Assembly: GCF_002887735.1 (NCBI RefSeq) | Contig: NZ_PKQP01000001.1 | Span: 558,001 to 622,000, forward strand | Reading direction: 5' to 3' | Origin: Stenotrophomonas bentonitica | GTDB lineage: Bacteria; Pseudomonadota; Gammaproteobacteria; Xanthomonadales; Xanthomonadaceae | Length of the DNA: 64,000 nucleotides | Shown: positions 48,673-58,049 of the stretch, piece by piece | Numbering within the stretch: position 1 is the stretch's first letter | Layout of the letters: the number at the start of each line of letters is the position of its first letter | The notes under the pieces: model-generated | Databases searched by the model: none | The model's input: the letters and a program-made list of their open reading frames with translations, nothing else | Told to the model about the DNA's origin: nothing | Made by a program: the position numbers and the translations under genes

Positions 48673-51600
48673 GCGCTGCGCCGGCATCTGGCCAGTCCAT
48701 CGCCCAACGCCGCCCGGCTCACGGGCAGGCGCAGGAACAGCTCGAAGCCGGCCGCGATCGCCTCGCGCTGCGCAGCGGCATCCGCACGCGCAGTCAGTGC
48801 TACCCGTGGCACCCCCGGCCACCGCCGCGACAGCCGTGCCCCCACGCGTTCGCCATCCACCCTAAGGGCGGGATCGACCACGATGACGTCCCAACCCGCA
48901 CCGTCCGCGGCGGTGGGCGGCAGTGCATCCGCGCCGGGAAAGTGGGTGGGCAGATGGCCCAGGGAGGCCAGCATGGCCAGCAGCACCTCGGCAACGACCG
49001 CTGAGGGATACACCACCAGCACCCGCAGTGCGCCGGCCGCAGCCGGCCCCGGCAGCGCACACGCTGCAACGATGCCGGTGGGGAGCTCACCGCGCGGCAA
49101 GGGCAGCGCCACCTGGAAACAGGTGCCCTGGCCGGGAACGCTGGTCACGGTGATATCACCGCCCATGGCCACTGCCAGATCGCGTGAGATCGACAATCCC
49201 AGCCCACTGCCGCCGTAACGGGCCGCGGTCTGCGCGCCATCGGCCTGTTCAAAGCGCTGGAACAGGCGCTGGCACTGCGCCGGCGTCATGCCCGGCCCGG
49301 TATCGCACACCCGCAGCACGATCCCTTGGCCATCGTGTCCGCCGTGCGCTTCCAGCCGCACCGTTCCCTGCGCGGTGAACTTCAGCGCGTTGCCGAGCAG
49401 GTTGAGCAGGATCTGGCGCAGGCGACGCGCATCGCCGATGACGCACGCCGAGGCCGGCAGCGTGCTGTGCCACTCCAACGCAAGCGCCTTGCCCTGCGCC
49501 ACCGGCAGCAGCAGCGCGTGCAGTGCTTCGATCATCCGCTGCAGCACGAATGGTGCCGGCTGCAACTGCAGTTCCCCTGATTCGATGCTGGCCAGATCCA
49601 GTGCGTCATCCATCAGCCGCAGCAGGTGCTCACCGGCATGGTGCAGGCTGTTGACCCGGCTGCGCTGGGAGGGCGGAAGCGGTGAGCGCAGCAGCAGTTC
49701 GCTCCATCCCAGCACCGCGGTCATCGGTACCCGGATGCGGGTCCCCAGCGTGGTCAGGAAACGGGTGCGCTGCACGGATGCGCGCTCGGCATGCCCCTGC
49801 CGGGCACGCAGCCAGCGCCAGCGGCGCTGCCGACCGCGGCGTACGTGGAAGCGCCATCCCCAGAGCCACACCGCACCCAGCCCCGCGGCCGCGGCGGCCC
49901 ACCGGGCCGGCGGCGCCTGCCACCATGCCGGGACCACCTGCAATGTCACCCGGCGCACCGGCGACCACCGGCCGTTTCCCTGCCGGGCCTGCACCTCAAG
50001 CGTCTGCAGCCCCACCGGAAGTCGCTCGAACACGCGCAGGCCGGTGGCATCACTTTCCTCCCACTGGGCCTCGTGATCCTGCAGCCGGAAGCGATACTGC
50101 ACGTGCGACGGCGCACCGCTGCTGAGCAGCCGCGCGGCAACGCGCACATGCCGATCAGCACCCGAGAGCGGCACCGGGCCGGCGCCGACCGGCAGCGTGA
50201 TCTGCGCCTTGCCACGGCGAGCAGTGATCGCATGGATGACCAGGCCCGGGGCGCGCTCAGGGCCCGCGACACCGGCCGGATCAATCAGCAACAGCCCGCC
50301 TTCGCTGACCGCAGCGGCGAGCCGACCGTCGGCGGTGCGCACCAGCCCGTGCGGCAGCACGCCCTGCGCCGGCAGCCCCTCATCGCCGCCGAAGTGGCGC
50401 ACGCCGCCGCCGTGCGGGTCGACCCGGACCAGGCCACGTGCATCGCCTGCCCACGCAACGCCCGCTGCGTCGACCACCAGTGCGCGTGCCAGCAGACGCG
50501 GATACCCGTGCGCAGGGCCGAAGCTGTGCGTCTTGCGCAGCTGCTGGCCATCCCAGCGGTAGCGCCGCAGTACCCCGAGGCTGCCGATCCAGTAGTGGCC
50601 ATCCTCGCCGCGGGCGATCGCCCCCACTTCGCCGCGCGGCGCTCCCTCCACGACCGCGAAGCGTTCCTGCGCCGGCAGCCAGCGTTTGACGCCGCTGCGG
50701 TCGGTTGCCCACAGCCGGCCATCGTCATTGCACAGCAACTGGGGGCCATGGCTCGGCGGCACCAGCCCGAGGGTGTGCGGCGCGGCGGACAACTGCAGCA
50801 CACCGTCGGCATCGCGTCGCTGGATGCGGTCGGCACGCCCGAGCCACAACGATCCATCGCTGCAGGCCTGCAGATCGACCCTCCCCGCGTCGCCGCCCAC
50901 GCCCAGCAACCAGTGACGGCGGCCACCGCTGCCCGGCAGGTAGCGCGACAACGTATTGCCACTGGCCACCCATACCTGGCCGCGACGGTCTTCGGCGATG
51001 GCCACGGTGCCCGCACGCAGGTGATCGGGGCGGTAGTCGACGCCCAGGTCGCTGCGCCCGCTCACCGTGTCAACGCGCTGCAGGCGCCCGCGATCGCCGG
51101 CGATCCACACCCGCCTGCCATGGGAGGGCGCCAGGGCCAGCACGTGGTCGCCATCGAGTCCGGGCCAACCATCACGGGCGGCCGCCAGCAGCGTGAACTG
51201 GCGCCACCGCGCGGGCAGGTGCCACAGGCCCTCGCCGCGGCCGACCCACCACAGGCCGCCGACCCGGTCCTCCAGGACATGGCTGACCGCAGCCGTGCTC
51301 ATCACGGCGCCGGCGTATCCACGCAGCGGCACCGGCTGCGGCGCCTGCCCGCGCGCGTGAAGTCGCAGTCCGCTTGCGCCGGCGCTCCAGAGGTCGCCCG
51401 CGGTACTGCGCAGCACCGGCATCGCCGTGCCCTCCGGCATCCGATGCAGCTCGCCATCGCGCCACCGGTGCACGCCCTGCGGTGTGTGCACCCACACCCC
51501 GCCGTCCGGATCGGGCCAGAGCACGTGCACGTCAACGTGCTGGTCATCGTGCAGCGGTACCTGGATGAAACGATGTTCCTCACGCCGCAGTGCCCCCGCC

Positions 51601-52175
51601 GGCGTCCCGATCCAGAGCCGTCCCTGGTGGTCGGTGACCAGGGCAGTTACGCGGCGCACGGGGGCGCCGTGCAGCTGCAACGGCACGCGTTGCCAGCGGC
51701 CGTCCGGCTGACGTGCGAACAGGCCGTCGTCGAGGGTGCCCACCCACACCACACCGTCGGGGGTGCTGGTGATCTGCATGACGCCGATGCGCGGCAGGAC
51801 CACCGCGCCATTGCCCGGCACGCTCTGGATCTCGCGGCGATCAGCAGACAGCGTCAACAGGCCCTGCGAGGCGGTCGCCAGCCAGAGCTGGTCCTGCGCA
51901 TCCAGATGCAGCGCGCGCACGTCCACATCCGGCAGCCCCTGCTCCCTTCGCCACGCGCTGAAACGATGACCATCAAAGCGCAGCAGTCCATCGTCGCTGG
52001 CGAACCACAGATAGCCGTCGCGGTCTTCCACGACCGCACGCAGCGCCGCAGTCGGCAACGCGTCTGCAGGGCCCAGCGGCCGGGGCCAGGGCGCCGTGAC
52101 GGGATCGCCGGCCAGAACAGGGACCGGCAGCCAGAGCACGAGACCCAGCATCACCGCAGCCCAGCGATGGCCCAT
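48669..52175 (-). CDS. Hybrid sensor kinase paralogue C: ATP-binding domain kept, phospho-acceptor His replaced
   Basis: A 1168-residue protein with signal peptide (about 1-23), propeller (RDGYLWFASDDGLLRFDG), Y_Y_Y-like domain, and a membrane helix (about 752-775). The HisKA region reads LGTRIRVPMTAVLGWSELLL: the His position is T812 and the following Glu is Arg. The ATPase domain is complete (NLLGNALKFT, DTGPGM, FQRFEQ, GGSGLGLSI). The receiver is broken: the acidic pair is YP (VVYPSAVV), and the conserved Lys is Leu (LFLRLPV), although an Asp remains at D1101. Start choice: ATG 52175 begins the signal peptide, with a GGGGGGAGG stretch upstream; ATG 52226 is an alternative. With this start, T812 aligns numerically with H812 of B. 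It is probably the ATP-using half of a pair with B. Confidence 0.9.
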   Translation of the reverse strand: MGHRWAAVMLGLVLWLPVPVLAGDPVTAPWPRPLGPADALPTAALRAVVEDRDGYLWFASDDGLLRFDGHRFSAWRREQGLPDVDVRALHLDAQDQLWLATASQGLLTLSADRREIQSVPGNGAVVLPRIGVMQITSTPDGVVWVGTLDDGLFARQPDGRWQRVPLQLHGAPVRRVTALVTDHQGRLWIGTPAGALRREEHRFIQVPLHDDQHVDVHVLWPDPDGGVWVHTPQGVHRWRDGELHRMPEGTAMPVLRSTAGDLWSAGASGLRLHARGQAPQPVPLRGYAGAVMSTAAVSHVLEDRVGGLWWVGRGEGLWHLPARWRQFTLLAAARDGWPGLDGDHVLALAPSHGRRVWIAGDRGRLQRVDTVSGRSDLGVDYRPDHLRAGTVAIAEDRRGQVWVASGNTLSRYLPGSGGRRHWLLGVGGDAGRVDLQACSDGSLWLGRADRIQRRDADGVLQLSAAPHTLGLVPPSHGPQLLCNDDGRLWATDRSGVKRWLPAQERFAVVEGAPRGEVGAIARGEDGHYWIGSLGVLRRYRWDGQQLRKTHSFGPAHGYPRLLARALVVDAAGVAWAGDARGLVRVDPHGGGVRHFGGDEGLPAQGVLPHGLVRTADGRLAAAVSEGGLLLIDPAGVAGPERAPGLVIHAITARRGKAQITLPVGAGPVPLSGADRHVRVAARLLSSGAPSHVQYRFRLQDHEAQWEESDATGLRVFERLPVGLQTLEVQARQGNGRWSPVRRVTLQVVPAWWQAPPARWAAAAAGLGAVWLWGWRFHVRRGRQRRWRWLRARQGHAERASVQRTRFLTTLGTRIRVPMTAVLGWSELLLRSPLPPSQRSRVNSLHHAGEHLLRLMDDALDLASIESGELQLQPAPFVLQRMIEALHALLLPVAQGKALALEWHSTLPASACVIGDARRLRQILLNLLGNALKFTAQGTVRLEAHGGHDGQGIVLRVCDTGPGMTPAQCQRLFQRFEQADGAQTAARYGGSGLGLSISRDLAVAMGGDITVTSVPGQGTCFQVALPLPRGELPTGIVAACALPGPAAAGALRVLVVYPSAVVAEVLLAMLASLGHLPTHFPGADALPPTAADGAGWDVIVVDPALRVDGERVGARLSRRWPGVPRVALTARADAAAQREAIAAGFELFLRLPVSRAALGDGLARCRRSA

Positions 52176-52369
52176 CGGTGCGGATCGGCCTCCCCCCACG
52201 CGTACCCCGACCGTCCTCTCCTGCATGAACAGCAAGGTATGCCAAAGCCACGCGAAGCGGGCTGGCAGGGTCTGGACCCGGTCACAGTCCGATCAATCAA
52301 ATTTCAGATCAAAAAAGAAACTACGAGGCATGGCATTGATCGCACCGGTGCGCGCTGTGCTTCGGCTGA

Positions 52370-55300
52370 TCAGTGTCGGGGCGACTTCCCGGCGCGCGCC
52401 TGCACGATCGCATCGATCAGCATGTCACCGGTCACCGGCTTGCGCAGGAAACCGTTGAATCCGGCCGCCAGCACCTGCTGCTCGGCGTAGGCATCCGAGC
52501 GTGCGGTCACCGCGATCAGGGGCAGCTCATAGCCCATCGCACGCAGTTGTCCCGCGATGGCGATGCCGTCCAGCGCCGGCAGGTCCAGGTCCAGCAGACC
52601 CACGTCGAAGCGGTCGGCCGCCACCTCGGACAACGCCGCCAGGCCGTGCAGCACGTGCACCACCTCGTGCCCGCGCGAGCGCAGCAGCCCGGCGATGACA
52701 TCGGCCACGGTGGCATCGTCCTCGACCAGCAGGATGCGCAGCGGCGGCAGTTGCGTGCGCGTGTCATGGCCCGCCTCACGCGGCGTGCCGAGCGGCTGTA
52801 CGGTCCAGGGCAACGGCAGCGATACGGTGAATCGGGCGCCATCGCCCAGCCGGCTGTCGATCTCGATCCGGCCACCCATCGCCACCGCCAGTTCCTGGCA
52901 GATCGCCAGGCCCAGGCCACTGCCACCGTAGCGCGATGCGGTCCGTGGGCCATCGGCCTGTTCAAAGCGATGGAACAACCGTCCTGCTGGTCCTGGTTGA
53001 TGCCCGGCCCCGTATCGGAGACCTCGAAAATGATCGCGCGACCCTCCTCGCCCAGTTCGACCCCCAGGCCGACATGGCCATGCTCGGTGAACTTGATCGC
53101 ATTGCCGAGCAGGTTCATCAGGATCTGCCGCACACGCATCTCATCGCCGCTGACCTGCACCGGACCGGGCAGGTTGAAGCTGCGTTCGAACGCCAGCCCA
53201 CGGTGGTGGGCCATGGGTTCCATCAAGGCTTCCACCTGCTCCAGCAACGACATCAGATCGAACGGACGCAGATCCAGCTCCAGCCGCCCTGCCTCGATGC
53301 GGGCCAGATCCAGCGCGTCGTTGACCAGCCGCAGCAGATGTTTGCCGGCATGCTGGATCGAGCCGGCATACCCCCGCTGCACCTCATCCAGTGGGGTCGA
53401 CAGCAGCAGTTCGCTCATGCCCAGCACGCCGGTCATCGGTGTGCGCACTTCGTGCCCCAGCGTGGCCAGGAAGCGGCTCTTGGCCTGTGACGCCTGCTCG
53501 GCCAACTGTTGTTTGTGCACCGTCAGCTGCCATTGCTGGCGACGGCGCAGGCGCGCACGTGCGACGTACGCCAGCGCGGCGATCCCGATCAGGCCCAGCA
53601 GCACATAGCCCACGATCGCCCAGCCACTGCGCCACCATGGCGGGCGCACCTCCAGGTCCAGCGTGCTGGGCGGCGTCCACGCGCCCTGCGGCGTCGCGGC
53701 CTGCACCTCGATGCGATAGTGCCCGGCGGGCAGGCGCGACAACAGGCGCTCGCCATCGGCCGCCTGCATCACCCAGTTCTGGTCATAGCCGGACACCCGG
53801 TAGCGGTAGCGGTTGCCATGCGGGTTGGCGAACGACAGCAGGCGCGCGGACACGATCAGGTCGCGGTCCTGCGGGCCCAGCACGATCGGTGCCTGCGGAG
53901 GCAGCATCTGCTGGCCCTCGGCATCGTCACGACGCACCTGCACGCTGTCGATCACCAGCTGCGATGGCGGCAGCACCATGTCCGCCGCGTCCGGATCGAA
54001 ACCAACCAGCCCGGTCGCGGTCACTGCCAGCACCCGGCCGTCGCGTGTCTGCACGGGCGGGCGATTGCTGAACTCCACATCCGGCAGCCCATCGCGTTCG
54101 CCATACAAGCGCAGCCGACGCTCGGCGCCCTGCCAGCAGATCAACCCACGCGGGGTGGTTGCCCAGACCTGCCCGTGCCTGCCCAGCGCCAGCCCGCCCA
54201 TCGACACAGCAGGCAGGCCCTGGGCAGCGCCGACACGTTCGCGCAGGCTCATGCTGAGCCCGTCCCAGCGGTACCGTTCCAGCGCGCCTTGGCGCGCCAG
54301 CCAGAGTTCATCCGGGCCGGTCCAGGCGGCATCGTAGATGCTGCCGCGGGAAATCCCGGGCACCTGTTCGAAACGGTCGTTGCGCCACCGCATCAGCCCC
54401 ATCTGGTCGCCCATCACCCAGAGCTGCCCGCGCGGATCGAACACCATCTGCTCGACCGGATTTTCGGTCAGCCCGCGGTTCTGGTCGTTGCGGATCGTAT
54501 CGAGCACGTTGCCGCGGGCGTCGCGGCGCTGGATGCCGAAGTTCATGATCGACAGCCACAGCTCGCCATCCGGTGCCTGCCGGATCAGATCGATGCGCTG
54601 GCGTACATCGGCGCCACCGCCGATCTTCCATTCGCGCAGTGTGCCGGTGGCCGGCTGGTACAGATTCAGACGGCCCGCGCGACCGATCCACACGGCGCCG
54701 TCCTCGCGGGGCAACAGCGACCACGCCGCGCCCACCCCGATCTGTTTGTCGTCGGCGATCTGGCGCAGCTGCCCCTGCACATCGAGACGGTAGAGCCCGT
54801 GCGCGCCGGAAATGTAGAAGTCGTCCCCCGCCGCTGCCGCGCCCAGCAGGTACACACTGTCCAACGGCTTGCCGTCAAGCTGGTACCAGCTGGAGAAACG
54901 CTTCCAGTCCGGTGGGAGGTAGGCCAGTCCCTGGGTCAGCATCGCCACCCACAGGCCGCCTTCATGATCCTGCAGCATGTCCAGCACGCCACTGCGCGCG
55001 GTCAGGAAGCCACTGCCGGCATCACCGGCGAGCAGCCGCGCGGTGCTGGCATCGCCGCGGTACAGACCATCGGCCGTGCCCAGCCAATAGCCGCCGTTGC
55101 GGTCGTGGATCACCGTGGCTGCACGTACATCGGCGCTGAGCTTCCAGGGCGCCGGACGGGCCTGGTCATCGGCACCGATCTCGAACAGCCCGCCTTCGGT
55201 GCCCGCCCAGACCGTGCCATCGGGCTCGCGGGTCAGGCGGAACACACTCTTTCCGCCCAGCAGGTCCGGCGCGATCCGGGTGAAACCGTCGCCATCCCAG

Positions 55301-55917
55301 CGGGCGACACCGTTGGAGGTCCCCACCCAGACCCGCCCCTGCGGATCGGCCAACAGGGTGTAGATGGTGTTGTCGGGCAGACTGCGCGGATCGCTCGGGT
55401 CGGCCTGGTACCTGACCAGCGCCCCGTCTTCGCTGCGCCGGCATATGCCGTGCTGGTTGGTGCCGATCCACAGCGACTGCGCGGCATAGGCCAGCGACCA
55501 GAACTGGCCCTCGCACGCCTCGCTCAGGGCGGTAAAGCGGGTGAACGCCGTCCTGTCCGGACCCAGCATGCCCAGGCCAGCGCCATTGCTGCCCACCCAG
55601 ACGCGGTCCAGCGGATCGATCAGCAGCGTTTCCACCTCGTTGCCGGGAAGCGAGCCGGGGTCGGCCGGATCATTGCGCCAGACCCGCAGGCCGACGCCGT
55701 CCACGCGGGCCAGGCCGTCATCGGTCCCGGCCCAGATGTAGCCCTGGCGATCCTGGGCCAGGGCCAGCACCATGCGCGACGGCATGCCCTCGGCCGCGCC
55801 CAAGCGGCGCAAGCGTGGCGTTTCCGCCGATATCCCTGCGGCTTCCAACACTGACGGCACTGCGCACAACCACAGCCCCAACAGCACGATGCCTGCACCC
55901 CAGCGGCGCGTGCTCAT
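52370..55917 (-). pseudogene. Hybrid sensor kinase paralogue D, single-base frameshift in the ATPase domain
   Basis: Apart from one missing base it would encode 1182 residues, the same length as paralogue A. Signal peptide, propeller ([18 protein letters not shown]), Y_Y_Y, membrane helix, HisKA with H822 ([14 protein letters not shown]), N-box [10 protein letters not shown] and DTGPGI are all readable. Just after DQQD, a C/G is missing near 52980/52981: the expected DRLFHRFEQ is broken. The F box, GGSGLGLAI and a complete receiver ([22 protein letters not shown]) continue in the other frame to 52370. Unshifted, translation runs into an unrelated tail ending at 52516. The cause could be a real inactivating mutation or a sequencing error. 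The ATG at 55917 has GGGAG upstream. It is the first gene of the array and divergent from the YceI gene. Confidence 0.85.
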
Positions 55918-56145
55918 CGATCCGGTCTCCCTGTTGGTGCGGATTGTCACACAGCGATCAGGACGGTGTCCGCATTCCGGGCCGACGGCCGTGGATGGAA
56001 CGGGCTGTTTCCGTCCTGCACAGGGAACACGGCACGGGCGCCCCGTGCTGTTGTCGGCCGCACCACGATCTGTTGCAGCCATGACGCTGCATCCCATGAC
56101 ACGGCTGTGCGTATGATCGCCCCAGACCCTCATGGAGCCAGCGCC

Positions 56146-56826
56146 TTGCTCAAGCGCCTGACCCTTTCGCTGCTGTTGTCGGCCCTGCCGCTGCTCGCCA
56201 TCGCCGCCCCCGACAGCTACCGCCTCGACCCGGTGCATACCCGCGTGCTGTTCGCGGTGGAGCATGCCGGCTTCTCCCACGCACTGGGCACCGTGTCCGG
56301 CAGCGAAGGCGTGCTGGTGTTCGACCCGGACGACTGGCGCACGGCACGCCTGGAGGTCAGCGTGCCGATCCAGCGCCTGGACCTGGGCGATGACAAATGG
56401 AACAAGGCCACGCTGGCGCGCAACCTGCTCGACGGTGAGCGTTTCCCGCAAGCGCGGTTCGTCTCGACCCGGGTCGAACCGATCGATCCCACCCACGCCA
56501 ACGTGATCGGCCAGCTCACCGTGCGCGGGGTGACCCGCGAGGTCACGCTGGCGGTCACCCTCAACGCGCTCAAGCGTCATCCGCTGCCGCCGTTCCGCCG
56601 CACCGCCGGCTTCTCGGCCACCGCCACACTCAGCCGCAGTGCCTTCGGCGTGGATGGCTGGGCCTCGATGATCGGCGATGAGGTGCAGCTGCGGATCGAA
56701 GCGGAGGCCGTGCGCGATCGCAGCGCGAGCGACCCGGGCGATCCTGCCCCTGCCGATGTGCCGGGAACTCCGGCCCGGCCGATCGACTCAGATACCCCAC
56801 AGCCGGTCCAGGAGACCACGCCATGA
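56146..56826 (+). CDS. Exported YceI-family protein
   Basis: A 226-residue periplasmic lipocalin-like protein. The YceI fold is indicated by [43 protein letters not shown] and [12 protein letters not shown]. YceI proteins bind isoprenoid lipids such as ubiquinone precursors. The C-terminal 35 residues are a Pro/Asp/Thr-rich extension not typical of the fold. The start is uncertain: TTG at 56146 has GGAG 8 bp upstream and begins the signal peptide ([17 protein letters not shown]), while the ATG at 56113 has no ribosome-binding site and sits in a TATGAT promoter-like hexamer. It overlaps the cytochrome b561 gene by 4 bp. Confidence 0.85.
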   Translation: MLKRLTLSLLLSALPLLAIAAPDSYRLDPVHTRVLFAVEHAGFSHALGTVSGSEGVLVFDPDDWRTARLEVSVPIQRLDLGDDKWNKATLARNLLDGERFPQARFVSTRVEPIDPTHANVIGQLTVRGVTREVTLAVTLNALKRHPLPPFRRTAGFSATATLSRSAFGVDGWASMIGDEVQLRIEAEAVRDRSASDPGDPAPADVPGTPARPIDSDTPQPVQETTP

Positions 56827-57395
56827 CCGCCAAGAACACCCCGACCCGCTGGGGCGGCGTCAGCCAGACCCTGCACTGGCTCATCGCCGTACTGATCCTC
56901 GCCCTGGGCATCGTCGGGCTGACCATGGGCGAGCTGCCCAAAACCCCGAAGTACTTCTGGGTCTACACCATGCACAAATCGATCGGCATCACCGTGCTGG
57001 CGCTGGTGGTGACCCGGCTGCTGTGGCGGCTGTACGCCGGCGCCCCGCAACCGGTGCCGGGCACGCCAACCTGGCAGGAACGCATCGCCTCGGCCACGCA
57101 CTGGCTGCTGTACGTGCTGATGTTCGCCATTCCGCTGTCAGGCTGGCTGTACGACTCCGCCAGCGGCCTGCGCCCGTTCCGTTGGTTCGGCCTGGTCGAT
57201 GTGCCCAAACTCAGCCCGCCCGATGAACGTGTCACCCAGATCTCCCACGCCATTCACGAGTGGGGCTTCTGGCTGCTGATCGCGGTGGTCGTGGCCCATG
57301 CCAGTGCTGCGCTTTACCACCATTTTTACCAACGCGATGCCACGCTTGCGCGCATGCTCCCGCAGCGCTGGCTTGCCTCCCCCCAGAAGGATTGA
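56823..57395 (+). CDS. Cytochrome b561 family protein
   Basis: A 190-residue inner-membrane diheme cytochrome with four helices. Candidate heme-ligand histidines occur in QTLHWLIAV, TMHKSIGIT, SATHWLLYV and VVAHASAALYHH. It probably moves electrons between the quinone pool and a periplasmic acceptor, or oxidises superoxide as in the CybB group. The ATG overlaps the upstream YceI stop (ATGA), and a second YceI gene follows after 2 bp. This gives a YceI-b561-YceI operon, consistent with quinone-linked redox work. Confidence 0.92.
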   Translation: MTAKNTPTRWGGVSQTLHWLIAVLILALGIVGLTMGELPKTPKYFWVYTMHKSIGITVLALVVTRLLWRLYAGAPQPVPGTPTWQERIASATHWLLYVLMFAIPLSGWLYDSASGLRPFRWFGLVDVPKLSPPDERVTQISHAIHEWGFWLLIAVVVAHASAALYHHFYQRDATLARMLPQRWLASPQKD

Positions 57396-57397
57396 CC

Positions 57398-57964
57398 ATG
57401 AACATCAAGCTCACCTCTCCCGCCGCGGTCGCCGCCGCCCTGGCTGGCCTGCTGGCCACCGCCCCGGTGCTGGCCGCCGATTACGTGCAGGCGCCCGGCT
57501 CGGTGCTGGCCTTTGCCACCAAGTACGACGGTGAAGTGTTTACCGGCACCTTCCCCGGCTTCGACACCAGGATCAGCTTCGATCCGGCCAAGCTGGACGA
57601 TGCCAAGCTGGAAGTGACCATTCCGCTGGCCAGCGCCAAGAGTGGCAACAGCGACCGCGACTCGACCCTGCAGGGCGCGGACTTCTTCAACGTGGGCAAG
57701 TTCGCCCAGGCCAAGTACAGCGCCACCAAGTTCCGTTCGCTGGGCAACAACCAGTACGCCGCAGACGGCACCCTGGAGCTGCGCGGCGTGAGCAAGCCGG
57801 TCACGCTCACCTTCACCTGGACCCCGGGCGCGCAGCCGGTGCTGGCCGGCAAGGCGACGGTCAAGCGCCTGGACTTCGGTGTGGGCGGCGGCGACTGGGC
57901 CGACACCAAGACCATCCCGAACGAGACTGCGATCAGCACCAAGGTCGTACTGAAAGCAAAATAA
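57398..57964 (+). CDS. Second YceI-family periplasmic protein
   Basis: A 188-residue protein with a clear signal peptide (AAALAGLLATAPVLAADY) and a YceI domain: PGSVLAFATKYDGEVFTG, ADFFNVGKFAQAKYSATKF, and GTLELRGVSKPVTLTFTW. It is shorter than the first YceI of this operon and lacks its C-terminal tail. AAGGA precedes the ATG. It lies directly after the cytochrome b561 gene. Isoprenoid or quinone binding is expected from the family. An inverted pair of SMAG elements follows. Confidence 0.93.
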   Translation: MNIKLTSPAAVAAALAGLLATAPVLAADYVQAPGSVLAFATKYDGEVFTGTFPGFDTRISFDPAKLDDAKLEVTIPLASAKSGNSDRDSTLQGADFFNVGKFAQAKYSATKFRSLGNNQYAADGTLELRGVSKPVTLTFTWTPGAQPVLAGKATVKRLDFGVGGGDWADTKTIPNETAISTKVVLKAK

Positions 57965-57980
57965 GCCGCGCCGGCTACAG

Positions 57981-58049
57981 GTAGAGCCGACCGTTGGTCG
58001 GCTGCCGCAACGATGATCCCCCGGGCGGCCGACCAACGGTCGGCTCTAC
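57981..58049. repeat. Inverted pair of SMAG palindromes, one overlapping a stop codon
   Basis: A forward copy (57981-58007, GTAGAGCCGACC...) and an inverted copy (about 58026-58049) lie between the convergent YceI and glutaredoxin-like genes. On the minus strand the TAG of the inverted copy's GTAG is the stop codon of the glutaredoxin-like gene. Confidence 0.9.

Noticed and set aside
49791..52490. An 899-codon open frame on the plus strand
   Set aside because: Antisense to sensor kinase C; no motif and shadow-type composition.
52979..52982. Programmed ribosomal frameshifting at the paralogue D break
   Set aside because: No slippery heptamer or downstream structure was seen; a missing base by mutation or sequencing error is simpler.
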